A stretch of DNA of 16,561 nt from Fimisoma avicola (GCA_018714945.1 DVMO01000029.1:1-16561), one strand, 5' to 3'; positions 7,014 through 14,294 are shown, counted from the stretch's first letter. The notes: generated from the sequence alone by a model not told the origin. Made by a program: numbers and translations.

Positions 7014-7829
7014 ATGGTCATTTATGGAGAATATTTATTTGCAGAAAACTTCATAGCAGGGCTTCTCCTGATACTGCTGACCGGCAAAGTCGCAGGATAT
7101 ATGCCTTCGGCGGCGCGGGCGCTGGCAGCGGCAGTCCTGTGCGGACTGAGCGGATTCATTATCTTCCTGCCTGTCGGCAGCCTGATGTCAGCGGCAGTCA
7201 GGATAGGAGCCGGGGCGGCATGTGCGGCCGCTGCTTTTGGGCTGAGGAACATATTAAAGACTTCTGCGATTCTCCTTGTGCTGACATTTCTGTCCGGAGG
7301 CGCCGCCATGGCCATTCTGCTGTGGCGTCAGGAACCGGTCATATCCCATCAGGGCATAATATATATGGACGCAGTCACATATCTTTGGCTTTTGTTTTCG
7401 GGAATATTGGCCTTCGGGCTCACATACTGGTTTGTAAGACTGATAAGAGGCAGGGCTGGCGATATAGCCGCCAGGGGCCGGGTCTGCCTTGTCATAGACG
7501 GGAAACCTTTTTATTTCAGGGCGTTTGTTGATTCGGGCAATCAGCTCAGGGAACCGCTTACCGATAAACCGGTGGTATTGATAGACAAAAGAGGGGCTGA
7601 AAAACTGCCCTTTAAGGTTTATGACCTTCCACAGAGATACAGAGTGATCCCTTACAAAGCTGTGGGCGTTGATAAGGGCAGCCTCGACGGTCTCAGGACA
7701 GACATGATAATGTTCAGGCATCATAGGATCGAAGAAGCCTATGTGGCATTTTATCAGGGAACTTTCGGAGATTTTGAGGTACTTTTGAACAGAGACTTTT
7801 TAGAAGGAGGGCTTCTGCAAGATGTATAA
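7014..7829 (+). CDS. spoIIGA: Sigma-E processing peptidase SpoIIGA
   Basis: A 271-residue membrane aspartyl protease that cleaves the pro-sequence of sigma-E in the mother cell during sporulation. The N-terminal half (about residues 1-145) has about five hydrophobic segments. The C-terminal half carries the protease motif DSGN (D173-N176) in the context FRAFVDSGNQL, as in SpoIIGA proteins. It is somewhat shorter than the 309-residue B. subtilis protein. The ATG at 7014 follows GAGGTGA at close spacing. The next gene, sigE, starts within its last codons (8-bp overlap), so protease and substrate are co-translated. Control by Spo0A is suggested by the box upstream. Confidence 0.95.
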   Translation: MVIYGEYLFAENFIAGLLLILLTGKVAGYMPSAARALAAAVLCGLSGFIIFLPVGSLMSAAVRIGAGAACAAAAFGLRNILKTSAILLVLTFLSGGAAMAILLWRQEPVISHQGIIYMDAVTYLWLLFSGILAFGLTYWFVRLIRGRAGDIAARGRVCLVIDGKPFYFRAFVDSGNQLREPLTDKPVVLIDKRGAEKLPFKVYDLPQRYRVIPYKAVGVDKGSLDGLRTDMIMFRHHRIEEAYVAFYQGTFGDFEVLLNRDFLEGGLLQDV

Positions 7830-8556
7830 GGAGATAATGTTCCGGCCGCTGATGAGGGCCGGCGAGCTGGCGGGCAGGATCAGGGAGATGATAAGATATA
7901 AAGCCAGAGCCCTTCTTTATATCGGGGGAAATGATGTGCTGCCGCCTCCGCTTGCAAAAGATGAAGAAGCAAAATTGCTGGAAGAATATGCAAAAGGCAG
8001 TCAGGAAGCCAGAAGCATCTTAATAGAAAGAAATCTCAGGCTGGTCGTTTACATTTCCAAAAAGTTTGAAAACGCCGGCGTAAATGTTGAGGATCTAATA
8101 TCAATAGGCACCATCGGTCTTATAAAGGCGGTCAATACCTTTAAACCGGAAAAGAACATAAAACTGGCCACTTATGCTTCCCGATGCATTGAGAATGAGA
8201 TACTCATGTATCTGAGACGAACCTCAAAGCTCAAAAGCGAAGTCAGCCTTGACGAACCTCTCAATGTGGACTGGGATGGCAACGAGCTTCTCCTTTCGGA
8301 TATCCTTGGGACGGAAAACGATGTGGTATACCATCGGCTTGAGGATGAGGTCAACAGAAAATTACTATACGGCGCAATGAAAAAACTGGAGCCGAGAGAA
8401 AAGGAGCTGATGGAAATGCGCTTCGGCCTGAAGAGCGGAAAAGAGATGACCCAGAAGGAAGTAGCCGACCGGATGGGGATATCACAATCCTACATATCAC
8501 GTCTGGAAAAACGGATAATATCAAGGCTTCAAAAGGAAATCAAAAAGCTGGGATAA
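7822..8556 (+). CDS. sigE: RNA polymerase sporulation sigma factor sigma-E (pro-form)
   Basis: A 244-residue sigma-70 family factor for early mother-cell genes. It has an N-terminal pro-sequence, then YIGGNDVLPPPL at residue 33, the same context as the processing site of B. subtilis pro-sigma-E. Region 2 (about 68-135) includes NLRLVVYISKKFENAG and IGLIKAVNTF. Region 4 (about 190-240) includes a helix-turn-helix with GISQSYISRLEKR. ATG 7822 has AAGGAGGG 10 bases upstream and gives a 32-residue pro-sequence. ATG 7837 has a closer AAGGAG (3 bases) and would give 27 residues, matching B. subtilis. The true start is therefore open. It is translationally coupled to spoIIGA. Confidence 0.96.
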   Translation: MYKEIMFRPLMRAGELAGRIREMIRYKARALLYIGGNDVLPPPLAKDEEAKLLEEYAKGSQEARSILIERNLRLVVYISKKFENAGVNVEDLISIGTIGLIKAVNTFKPEKNIKLATYASRCIENEILMYLRRTSKLKSEVSLDEPLNVDWDGNELLLSDILGTENDVVYHRLEDEVNRKLLYGAMKKLEPREKELMEMRFGLKSGKEMTQKEVADRMGISQSYISRLEKRIISRLQKEIKKLG

Positions 8557-8580
8557 TATCGGGGCGCATGGCAGCCAGCG

Positions 8581-8596
8581 CCGGCATACATGCCGG
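8581..8596. other. Short perfect hairpin between sigE and sigG
   Basis: CCGGCAT (8581-8587) and ATGCCGG (8590-8596) form a 7-bp inverted repeat 24 bases after the sigE stop. No T-tract follows, so it is not a canonical terminator. It may mark the end of the sigE transcript or be a binding site. Confidence 0.45.
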
Positions 8597-8688
8597 ATCA
8601 GGGTCATTTCCCACACTTTGGCACACATAAACACGACAGCCACAGTACATAACTAAAATATAATATTTTGATAGGATTGGTGTGTATT

Positions 8689-9465
8689 ATGGCTAATAAA
8701 GTTGAAATCTGCGGTGTGGACACTGCCAAACTGCCGCTTTACAAAGAGGCGGAAATGACCGAAATGCTGGAACGGATCAAAGGAGGCGACACTTCTGTCA
8801 GGGAAAAGTTCATAAATGGCAATTTAAGGCTGGTCCTCAGTGTGATACAGAGGTTCGCAAACAGGGGAGAAAATCCAGATGACCTTTTCCAGGTTGGCTG
8901 CATAGGGCTGATAAAAGCCCTGGAAAATTTCGACATGAGCCACGGTGTGAAATTCTCAACTTATGCTGTGCCGATGATCATAGGAGAAGTCAGACGCTAC
9001 CTTCGGGACAACAATGCCATAAGGGTATCAAGATCCATGAGAGATCTGGCTTACAGATCGCTGCAGGCAAAGGAAACTCTCGCCCGTGAAAAGCAGTACG
9101 ATCCATCGGTCAGCGAGATAGCCCAGTACATGGGAGTCGAAAGAGAAGATGTGGTGACGGCGCTGGAATCTATACAGGAGCCGGTGTCACTGTTTGAACC
9201 TGTCTACCACGACGATGGAGATGCCATATATGTGATGGACCAGGTTTCCGACAGCAAAAATACAGATGCCAGATGGATAGAAAACATATCCCTTTCTGAA
9301 GCGATGGACAAGCTGACTCCCAGGGAAAGACACATACTCAACATCCGTTTTTTTGAAGGAAAGACCCAGATGGAAGTGGCAAAAGAGATAGGCATATCTC
9401 AGGCTCAGGTCAGCAGGCTTGAAAAAAACGCCCTTTCGGCCATGAGAAAAGAGCTGAGCTTTTAA
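8689..9465 (+). CDS. sigG: RNA polymerase sporulation sigma factor sigma-G
   Basis: A 258-residue sigma factor for late forespore genes. The N-terminus NKVEICGVDTAKLP is a hallmark of sigma-G. Region 2 includes NLRLVLSVIQRF and the DDLFQVGCIGL motif. Region 3 includes VSRSMRDLAY. Region 4 ends with GISQAQVSRLEKNAL. I choose ATG 8689 over the upstream in-frame TTG 8668 because family members start a few residues before NKVEICGV. The SD is poor: only AGGA at 8673-8676, 12 bases away. No matching sigma-F promoter could be assigned with confidence. A TATAAT lies at 8659-8664 without a -35. Its position directly after sigE is the conserved arrangement. Confidence 0.96.
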   Translation: MANKVEICGVDTAKLPLYKEAEMTEMLERIKGGDTSVREKFINGNLRLVLSVIQRFANRGENPDDLFQVGCIGLIKALENFDMSHGVKFSTYAVPMIIGEVRRYLRDNNAIRVSRSMRDLAYRSLQAKETLAREKQYDPSVSEIAQYMGVEREDVVTALESIQEPVSLFEPVYHDDGDAIYVMDQVSDSKNTDARWIENISLSEAMDKLTPRERHILNIRFFEGKTQMEVAKEIGISQAQVSRLEKNALSAMRKELSF

Positions 9466-9554
9466 AAACGCCGGACAGGTTATATAAAGATGTTGAACAT
9501 GGGGCAGAGGCAGACATTCATGCCGGTAAGGAAAAATAAGGTTATACTGAGATG

Positions 9555-9860
9555 CGCTCCCCCTGAAACGGAGGAAAACATAGAATCAGGGGGAGCGACT
9601 ACACCGGAATCATGCATTCTGTCATTTTTAGGGGGAGTGAGAACGGCATTTTAGGGACTATTTTGACAAGCAAAATTGTCAAAACGACAGAAATCCATGG
9701 ATAGACGCTCTTTACTCCCTTTCCGTGGTCCCCCTGAAAACCTTGATCTAAAAAAATAAGGGGGAAGCGGTCCCCCTGAAAAACGAAAAATATCTGTTTT
9801 AGGTGTAGCCGCTCCCCCTTAAATCAATAAAACATAAGTTTTAGGGGGAGACCCCCTTGC
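9555..9860. repeat. Nested inverted-repeat element, copy 2
   Basis: The second copy of the element at 77-354, in the same orientation. A perfect 12-bp inverted pair lies at its left end (9555-9566 with 9586-9597). The outer arms are 9588-9605 and 9802-9819 (18 bp, one A-C mismatch). The middle arms are 9633-9641 and 9711-9719, with two G-T pairs. The core is TTTTGACAA (9661-9669) with TTGTCAAAA (9676-9684). A local hairpin is AGGGGGA/TCCCCCT at 9759-9777. Both copies end with GGGGGAGA and a CCCTTGC block. Arms, core and order are kept while the intervening sequence differs. No frame spans it. Confidence 0.85.
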
Positions 9861-9930
9861 TGCAAAGTTTCCTGTGGAGCCAGCTGCTGCAAAGTGTCCT
9901 GTGAAGTCCCTTTCTGCAAAGCCCCCTGCC
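9859..9930. repeat. 27-bp imperfect tandem repeat after element 2
   Basis: Units start with (G/T)CTGCAAAG at 9859, 9886 and 9913; the third is partial. The plus-strand frame that starts at 9859 reads as nine-residue units (AAKFPVEPA, AAKCPVKSL, SAKPPA). That frame is closed by stops upstream, so it may be a decayed or chance coding frame. It parallels the tandem repeat after element 1. Confidence 0.65.
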
Positions 9931-9933
9931 CAA

Positions 9934-9949
9934 AGGCTGCCGGCAGCCT
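9934..9949. repeat. 16-bp perfect palindrome
   Basis: AGGCTGCCGGCAGCCT reads the same on both strands. It sits about 80 bp upstream of the predicted nucleotidase promoter, between it and repeat element 2. It could be a protein site or part of the repeat family tail. No T-tract follows. Confidence 0.6.
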
Positions 9950-10026
9950 ATGACAAAAGGCCATAACCATACATCCGATTGCCCGCATGCCTGGCGTTCA
10001 AAGGCTTTTAAGATTTTAATATATAT

Positions 10027-10055
10027 TTTACTTATTTATGAGGACGGTTTAAAAT
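10027..10055 (+). promoter_or_regulatory. Predicted promoter of the surface nucleotidase
   Basis: TTTACT (10027-10032) and TAAAAT (10050-10055) are separated by 17 bp in an AT-rich stretch. They lie about 45 bp before the ATG at 10102, and no other hexamer pair nearby fits as well. Confidence 0.5.
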
Positions 10056-10101
10056 ATAAGGGATATCATGAAAGAAGAAAAAGCTTGATAGGAGAGATGT
10101 T

Positions 10102-12168
10102 ATGAAAAAGGGAAAAAGAGCGATCATGGGAGCGTTACTTGCATTGTGCATGACATTTACTTTTGCAGTGCCGCAGTCGGCAGCGGCTCAGGAAGAAGAG
10201 ATAACGATCTTGTACACCAATGATATCCACTCATATATAGACAACAACAGCGGTGATGAAGCAGGATGGAACTATGCGAAGCTTGCTCACCTGAAAGACA
10301 GCTATAAAAATGTGCTTCTGGTAGACGCAGGGGATCATATCCAGGGAACAGCCTACGGTTCCATGGACAAAGGAGAAATGATAATGGATCTTATGGTCAT
10401 GGCAGGATATGATCTGGCAACCGTGGGCAATCATGAGTTTGATTACGGTATGGACAGGGCAATGGAAGTGATGACCGGTTATGCCGTTCCATATGTCTCA
10501 TGTAATTTCTACCATGAGAAAGAGGGCAAAAGAGGCGAAAATGTGCTGGACAGCTACAAGATCTTTGAGACCGGAGGAAAAAAGATCGCCTTCATCGGTG
10601 TGACAACACCAGAGTCTTTCACAAAGTCAACTCCGGCATATTTCCAGGATGAAGACGGAAACTATATATACGGTATTTCAGGCGGGGACGACGGACAGGC
10701 TCTGTATGATGATGTACAGAAGGCCATAGATCAGGCAAGGGCAGAAGGCGCCGACTATGTGATCGCACTGGGACATCTGGGTATTGATGAAAGCTCCGCT
10801 CCGTGGCGGTCAACAGATGTGATATCAAACACCGCAGGGCTGGACGCTTTCATAGATGGGCATTCTCACCACAGTATACAGTCGCAGATGATCCAAGATA
10901 AAGACGGCGAGGATGTGCTGCTTACACAGACCGGGTCATACTTTGATAGCGTTGGGGAACTGACCATATCAGCCGGCGGTACTTTGAGCGCCCAGCTTCT
11001 CACTGAGACAGGCCTGGATGAAGAAGGTAATGTCATTCCGGATTTTACAGAAAGGCCAGAGGACCCGGAGGTGGCTGCTGTGGAAGAAAGCTGGATATCA
11101 TCTATACAGGAGAGCTTGGGGCAGACCATAGGATATTCGCAGGTAGTGCTGGATAACTATGATGAAAACGGCAGGAGGCTGGTACGCAGGCAGGAGACCA
11201 ATACGGGGGACTTTACGGCAGATGCGCTGTATTATCTCTTTGATGAAATGGACATGGATGTGGATGTTGCCATTATGAACGGAGGCGGCATAAGGAACGG
11301 CGCGATCACGGGAGAACTCACCTACCTTTCATGCAAGGACATACACACTTTCGGAAATGTGGCTTGTCTCATGGAAGTATCAGGACAGCAGATACTGGAC
11401 GCTCTCGAATGGGGTGCCAAAGACTACAGTGCCGAGAATCCGGATTCTGAATCAGGTGGATTCCTGCATGTATCAGGACTTACCTATGAGATAAACCCAT
11501 ATATCAGGTCTACCGTGCAGTCAGATGAACATGGCGTATGGACAGGCGGCCCGACGGGTGAATACAGGGTGAGGAATGTAATGATCTATGACAGGGAGAC
11601 AGGACGGTATGAGCCCCTTGACCTTTATGGCACTTATCGCCTGGCCGGATATAATTATACGCTGAGAGATCTGGGTGATGGATTCGCCATGTTTGACGGG
11701 GCAGAAAACATCATCGACTATGTGATGGAAGACTATCTGGTACTTGCCAATTACATCGAGTCATTCCCGACAGATGCCCAGAGCGGGCTTCCAACCATTA
11801 CCGCCGAAAATTCACCATATGGAAGCGTTTATGGTGAAGGACGCATAACAGCAAAATGCAGCCACGATGTGGCACAGGTACAGATCAGCGGTACGATCGA
11901 GGCCACCTGTACCGAAGCAGGATATACAGGAGATGCCATCTGCCCGACATGCGGTCAGGTGGTAGAAGAAGGACAGATCGTCGCCGCCCTTGGACACGAA
12001 TATCAGGACGGACGCTGTGTCAGGTGCGATGCTGCGGAAACTGCGGTATCTCAGACACCTGAAACAGGCGATCAGGAGCAGGCAAGGCTCTGGCTCCTTG
12101 CACTTATTGCAGCAGCAGGTATCGGCGGAGCAGCCTCAGGTCAGAAAAAACGGTCAGAAAACAGATAA
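10102..12168 (+). CDS. Secreted 5'-nucleotidase/metallophosphoesterase, wall-anchored
   Basis: A 688-residue UshA-like enzyme. A signal peptide (about 1-29, ending SAAAQ) is followed by the metal-binding phosphoesterase domain with YTNDIH (D41, H43), DAGDH (D75, D78), GNHEFD (109-114), GH at 224-225 and DGHSHH (252-257). The 5'-nucleotidase C-terminal domain follows, with NGGGIR (393-398) and LRDLGDGF. It probably hydrolyses nucleotides outside the cell. Residues 586-642 hold a Cys module: C603, C614, C617, GH at 631-632, C639 and C642. The tail QTPETGD (651-657), a hydrophobic stretch and KKR fit a PxTG sortase signal. The SD is AGGAGAG, 5 bases upstream of the ATG. No sortase gene is in view. 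It faces cyuA across a shared terminator. Confidence 0.92.
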   Translation: MKKGKRAIMGALLALCMTFTFAVPQSAAAQEEEITILYTNDIHSYIDNNSGDEAGWNYAKLAHLKDSYKNVLLVDAGDHIQGTAYGSMDKGEMIMDLMVMAGYDLATVGNHEFDYGMDRAMEVMTGYAVPYVSCNFYHEKEGKRGENVLDSYKIFETGGKKIAFIGVTTPESFTKSTPAYFQDEDGNYIYGISGGDDGQALYDDVQKAIDQARAEGADYVIALGHLGIDESSAPWRSTDVISNTAGLDAFIDGHSHHSIQSQMIQDKDGEDVLLTQTGSYFDSVGELTISAGGTLSAQLLTETGLDEEGNVIPDFTERPEDPEVAAVEESWISSIQESLGQTIGYSQVVLDNYDENGRRLVRRQETNTGDFTADALYYLFDEMDMDVDVAIMNGGGIRNGAITGELTYLSCKDIHTFGNVACLMEVSGQQILDALEWGAKDYSAENPDSESGGFLHVSGLTYEINPYIRSTVQSDEHGVWTGGPTGEYRVRNVMIYDRETGRYEPLDLYGTYRLAGYNYTLRDLGDGFAMFDGAENIIDYVMEDYLVLANYIESFPTDAQSGLPTITAENSPYGSVYGEGRITAKCSHDVAQVQISGTIEATCTEAGYTGDAICPTCGQVVEEGQIVAALGHEYQDGRCVRCDAAETAVSQTPETGDQEQARLWLLALIAAAGIGGAASGQKKRSENR

Positions 12169-12171
12169 AAC

Positions 12172-12205
12172 AAATGCGCCGGCGGTATTACCAGCCGGCG
12201 CATTT
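12172..12205. terminator. Bidirectional intrinsic terminator
   Basis: A perfect 12-bp stem, AAATGCGCCGGC (12172-12183) with GCCGGCGCATTT (12194-12205), lies between two convergent genes. The A/T ends of the arms give a short T-run on each strand (TTTT at 12203-12206 on plus). It begins 3 bases after the nucleotidase stop. Confidence 0.88.
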
Positions 12206-12216
12206 TAAATACAGGA

Positions 12217-13521
12217 TCAGTCGCAGATATAGTCTTTATGGCCCAGCATGAGATGGAGTATCTCCTTATCTGTGTTTTTCATTCCGTATCTGCCGATCTT
12301 TCCGATATTATCTATGGTTTCTTCAATATCATCTTCGACAAAACCTTCTCCCGGATTGAAGCAAAGGTCATCTTTTGCCATATCGTATCCGAGAAAAGCC
12401 GCCTCCAGAGATGATGCTATCTTTGCCGCACAGGAGGCCTTTGCTCCGTCGCAGACTATGCCGCCTACATTGCCCAGTGTGTTGGAGATGGTGTTGCATA
12501 TCTGTGCATAGTCGGCGCCCTGAAGATAAGCAACCGCTGCACCGCTTCCGCAGGAAGCGCTTACGGCACCGCAGAAAGCCGAGAGCTTTCCTATATGGTG
12601 TTTTATATGTATGGAAATGAGATTGCTTATGGCCATGGCCCTGTAGAGGGAAAGCTGATCCGCACCAGCGGCTTTTGCATATTCCACCACGGGAACTGTA
12701 ACGGTTATGCCCTGATTGCCGCTCCCTGAATTGATAACGACAGGCAGAGTACAGCCGTTCATCCTGGCATCGGAGCCGGCGGCGGCTTTTGCCACGGCAC
12801 GGGCTCTGACAGATCCTTCATCCCGTGTCTTTAGCAGAGTTTGTCCGACACGCGCGCCATAGTTTCCGGAAAGGCCTTCTTCGGCTATGGCAGTATTGTC
12901 CCGTATCTGAGCAGAAAAAAGTTCCCTGCCGTCTTTTTCTGTGAGTGCTTCGGCAAATTGAAGTATCTTTTTTACGGACAGATGGTCCTTGAGTTTTTCT
13001 GCCATATCATCGCCGGAGCAGGATGCGCTTGAATATATGGGCTTGCCATCCAAGATGCGGCCGGTGATATTGGTATGGCTGCCCTCGATGATTATCTGAG
13101 CCTCATGGCCATTGCCTCTTACCAGGACTTTTATGTAAAGGTTGGGCGTATCCTCTGCAAGATGGCATTGGCAGAAACCTTCTCTCAGGAGTTTTTCGGC
13201 TTCTGAGATATCATCGCAGGTTATACTGTTAAGGACTTCGAGATCACAGTCGTCAGGCTGGGAATGGCCGGCAAGCATGCCCAGCACCGCAGCGGCCTCT
13301 ATGCCTCTCATGCCGCCTGAATTGGGAACGATGACGCCTTTGACATTTTTAACGATATTTCCGCTGCACCATAATTCCATAGACTCAGGCATGGACCCAA
13401 GCAGGCTCCTTGCCTGAGAAGCGCCGTAGGCTATGGCGCCCGGTTCAGTACAGCCCAGAGCAGGTATCAGCTCGGATCTGAGTATTTCTTTAAAGTTGTC
13501 GTAAAGCTGACGGTCTATCAT
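12217..13521 (-). CDS. cyuA: L-cysteine desulfidase-type protein (UPF0597/CyuA)
   Basis: A 434-residue protein of the UPF0597 (serine dehydratase alpha-like) family. Members break L-cysteine into pyruvate, ammonia and sulfide with a [4Fe-4S] cluster. Visible: LGCTEP near the N-terminus (C24), FCG (C317), ASCGSG (C324) and VCDGAKASC (C357). C24, C317 and C357 match the cluster ligands of the Methanocaldococcus enzyme in order and in the 40-residue spacing of the last two, as I recall them. An alternative is a serine or other amino-acid dehydratase. The SD is AGGAGGT, 7-8 bases upstream of the ATG. A strong promoter with an overlapping dyad lies in the divergent region shared with the GntR gene. 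Confidence 0.86.
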   Translation of the reverse strand: MIDRQLYDNFKEILRSELIPALGCTEPGAIAYGASQARSLLGSMPESMELWCSGNIVKNVKGVIVPNSGGMRGIEAAAVLGMLAGHSQPDDCDLEVLNSITCDDISEAEKLLREGFCQCHLAEDTPNLYIKVLVRGNGHEAQIIIEGSHTNITGRILDGKPIYSSASCSGDDMAEKLKDHLSVKKILQFAEALTEKDGRELFSAQIRDNTAIAEEGLSGNYGARVGQTLLKTRDEGSVRARAVAKAAAGSDARMNGCTLPVVINSGSGNQGITVTVPVVEYAKAAGADQLSLYRAMAISNLISIHIKHHIGKLSAFCGAVSASCGSGAAVAYLQGADYAQICNTISNTLGNVGGIVCDGAKASCAAKIASSLEAAFLGYDMAKDDLCFNPGEGFVEDDIEETIDNIGKIGRYGMKNTDKEILHLMLGHKDYICD

Positions 13522-13552
13522 GGTTGCAACCTCCTAAAATCTGATTATATTA

Positions 13553-13565
13553 CTGATAATATCAG
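13553..13565. promoter_or_regulatory. Perfect dyad, candidate GntR operator
   Basis: CTGATAATATCAG is a 13-bp perfect dyad (CTGATA, central A, TATCAG). It lies over the predicted -10 of the minus-strand desulfidase gene. A second imperfect arm pair, GATAATAT (13555-13562) and ATATTATC (13568-13575), extends the symmetry. Its size and position suit a FadR-type GntR dimer, probably as repressor. The pairing with this regulator is inferred from neighbourhood. Confidence 0.55.
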
Positions 13566-13584
13566 AAATATTATCAAAGGTCAA
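13556..13584 (-). promoter_or_regulatory. Predicted sigma-A promoter of cyuA
   Basis: On the minus strand, TTGACC (13584-13579) and TATTAT (13561-13556) are separated by 17 bp. The start codon lies about 35 bp downstream of the -10. The -10 falls inside the dyad at 13553-13565. Confidence 0.7.
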
Positions 13585-13596
13585 GACAAGGGAAGC

Positions 13597-13625
13597 TTTA
13601 CTTTCAAAAGGGAAGATGATATATT
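13597..13625 (+). promoter_or_regulatory. Predicted promoter of the gntR-ABC operon
   Basis: TTTACT (13597-13602), a 17-bp spacer and TATATT (13620-13625), preceded by TGA, give an extended -10. It is about 30 bp upstream of the gntR start. It is back-to-back with the cyuA promoter, and the dyad lies about 32 bp upstream of this -35. Confidence 0.55.
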
Positions 13626-13655
13626 AAGTGAGTAGATAAAAAGAGCGTGAGGGAT

Positions 13656-14282
13656 ATGAACAAAGAAAATCTCAAGAAAAAAGTATATGACCATATAATG
13701 GAGGCCATCATACAGGGAGAGTATTCTCCCGATGATATACTCAGCGAAAGCATGCTGACGGAAAAATATAATGTGAGCAAATCTCCGGTGAGAGAGGCGC
13801 TGGTCCAGCTATGCAGCGAAAATGTCCTAAAGAGCATACCCAGGTGCGGATACATGGTGGTCAGGATCACCAGAAGCGATATTGAGGATATACTTGACTA
13901 TAGAGCCGCATTTGAAGCAGGAATGCTGAGACAGGTGATAGACAGCATAGAGCCCCATCAGTTGGCAGAACTGGAGGAAATAGACAGGCTATGTACGGGA
14001 GAGGAAGCCATCAGAGACTTCTGGAAGCATTGGGAGTATAATAAGAAGTTCCACCTGGAGCTCATGTCTTTTTCACGCAACAGATTTGCTTACGAGGCGC
14101 TGGAACAGGCTCTTGACACATTGACAAGGGCATATGCCCAGTTTTACTGGAACCAGTGGAAAGAAATAAATTTCCCGGCAGATACAAAATATCACAAAGA
14201 TATCATTGAAGCCATAAAAGACAAGAACGCCGATGAGGCTGCCCGGTATCTGATGGCTGATATGGAAGATTTCGGCAGATAG
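13656..14282 (+). CDS. GntR family regulator, FCD (FadR-type) domain
   Basis: A 208-residue DNA-binding regulator. The winged helix-turn-helix spans about residues 5-70, with SESMLTEKYNVSKSPVREAL (30-49) as recognition region. The C-terminal part is an all-helical FCD ligand domain, starting near DYRAAFE and containing NKKFHLELM and a late YHKDIIEAI helix, where FCD metal or ligand residues usually lie. The start is uncertain: GTG 13647 would add three residues, and neither start has a well-spaced SD. It is divergent from cyuA and followed by ABC transporter genes after 12 bp. It likely controls both through the dyad at 13553-13565. The effector is unknown; FCD regulators often sense organic or amino acids. 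Confidence 0.88.
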   Translation: MNKENLKKKVYDHIMEAIIQGEYSPDDILSESMLTEKYNVSKSPVREALVQLCSENVLKSIPRCGYMVVRITRSDIEDILDYRAAFEAGMLRQVIDSIEPHQLAELEEIDRLCTGEEAIRDFWKHWEYNKKFHLELMSFSRNRFAYEALEQALDTLTRAYAQFYWNQWKEINFPADTKYHKDIIEAIKDKNADEAARYLMADMEDFGR

Positions 14283-14294
14283 AGAGATTGGGAT

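Larger units (their letters stand above)
9466..10101. other. Gene-free region between sigG and the nucleotidase gene
   Basis: No coding region is supported. The stretch holds repeat element copy 2 (9555-9860), a 27-bp tandem repeat (from 9859), a 16-bp palindrome (9934-9949) and a promoter for the nucleotidase (10027-10055). No clear terminator for sigG is visible in 9466-9554. A six-codon open frame (10068-10088, MKEEKA) with a plausible SD lies in the nucleotidase leader; its translation is uncertain. Confidence 0.6.

Noticed and set aside
8640..8688. Sigma-F or sigma-G promoter before sigG
   Set aside because: GTACA and nearby bases do not give a matching -10 at proper spacing; I could not place a promoter.
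157..9668. TTGACA inside the core palindromes as a -35 element
   Set aside because: No -10-like hexamer lies 16-18 bp downstream in either copy; the hexamer follows from the palindrome.
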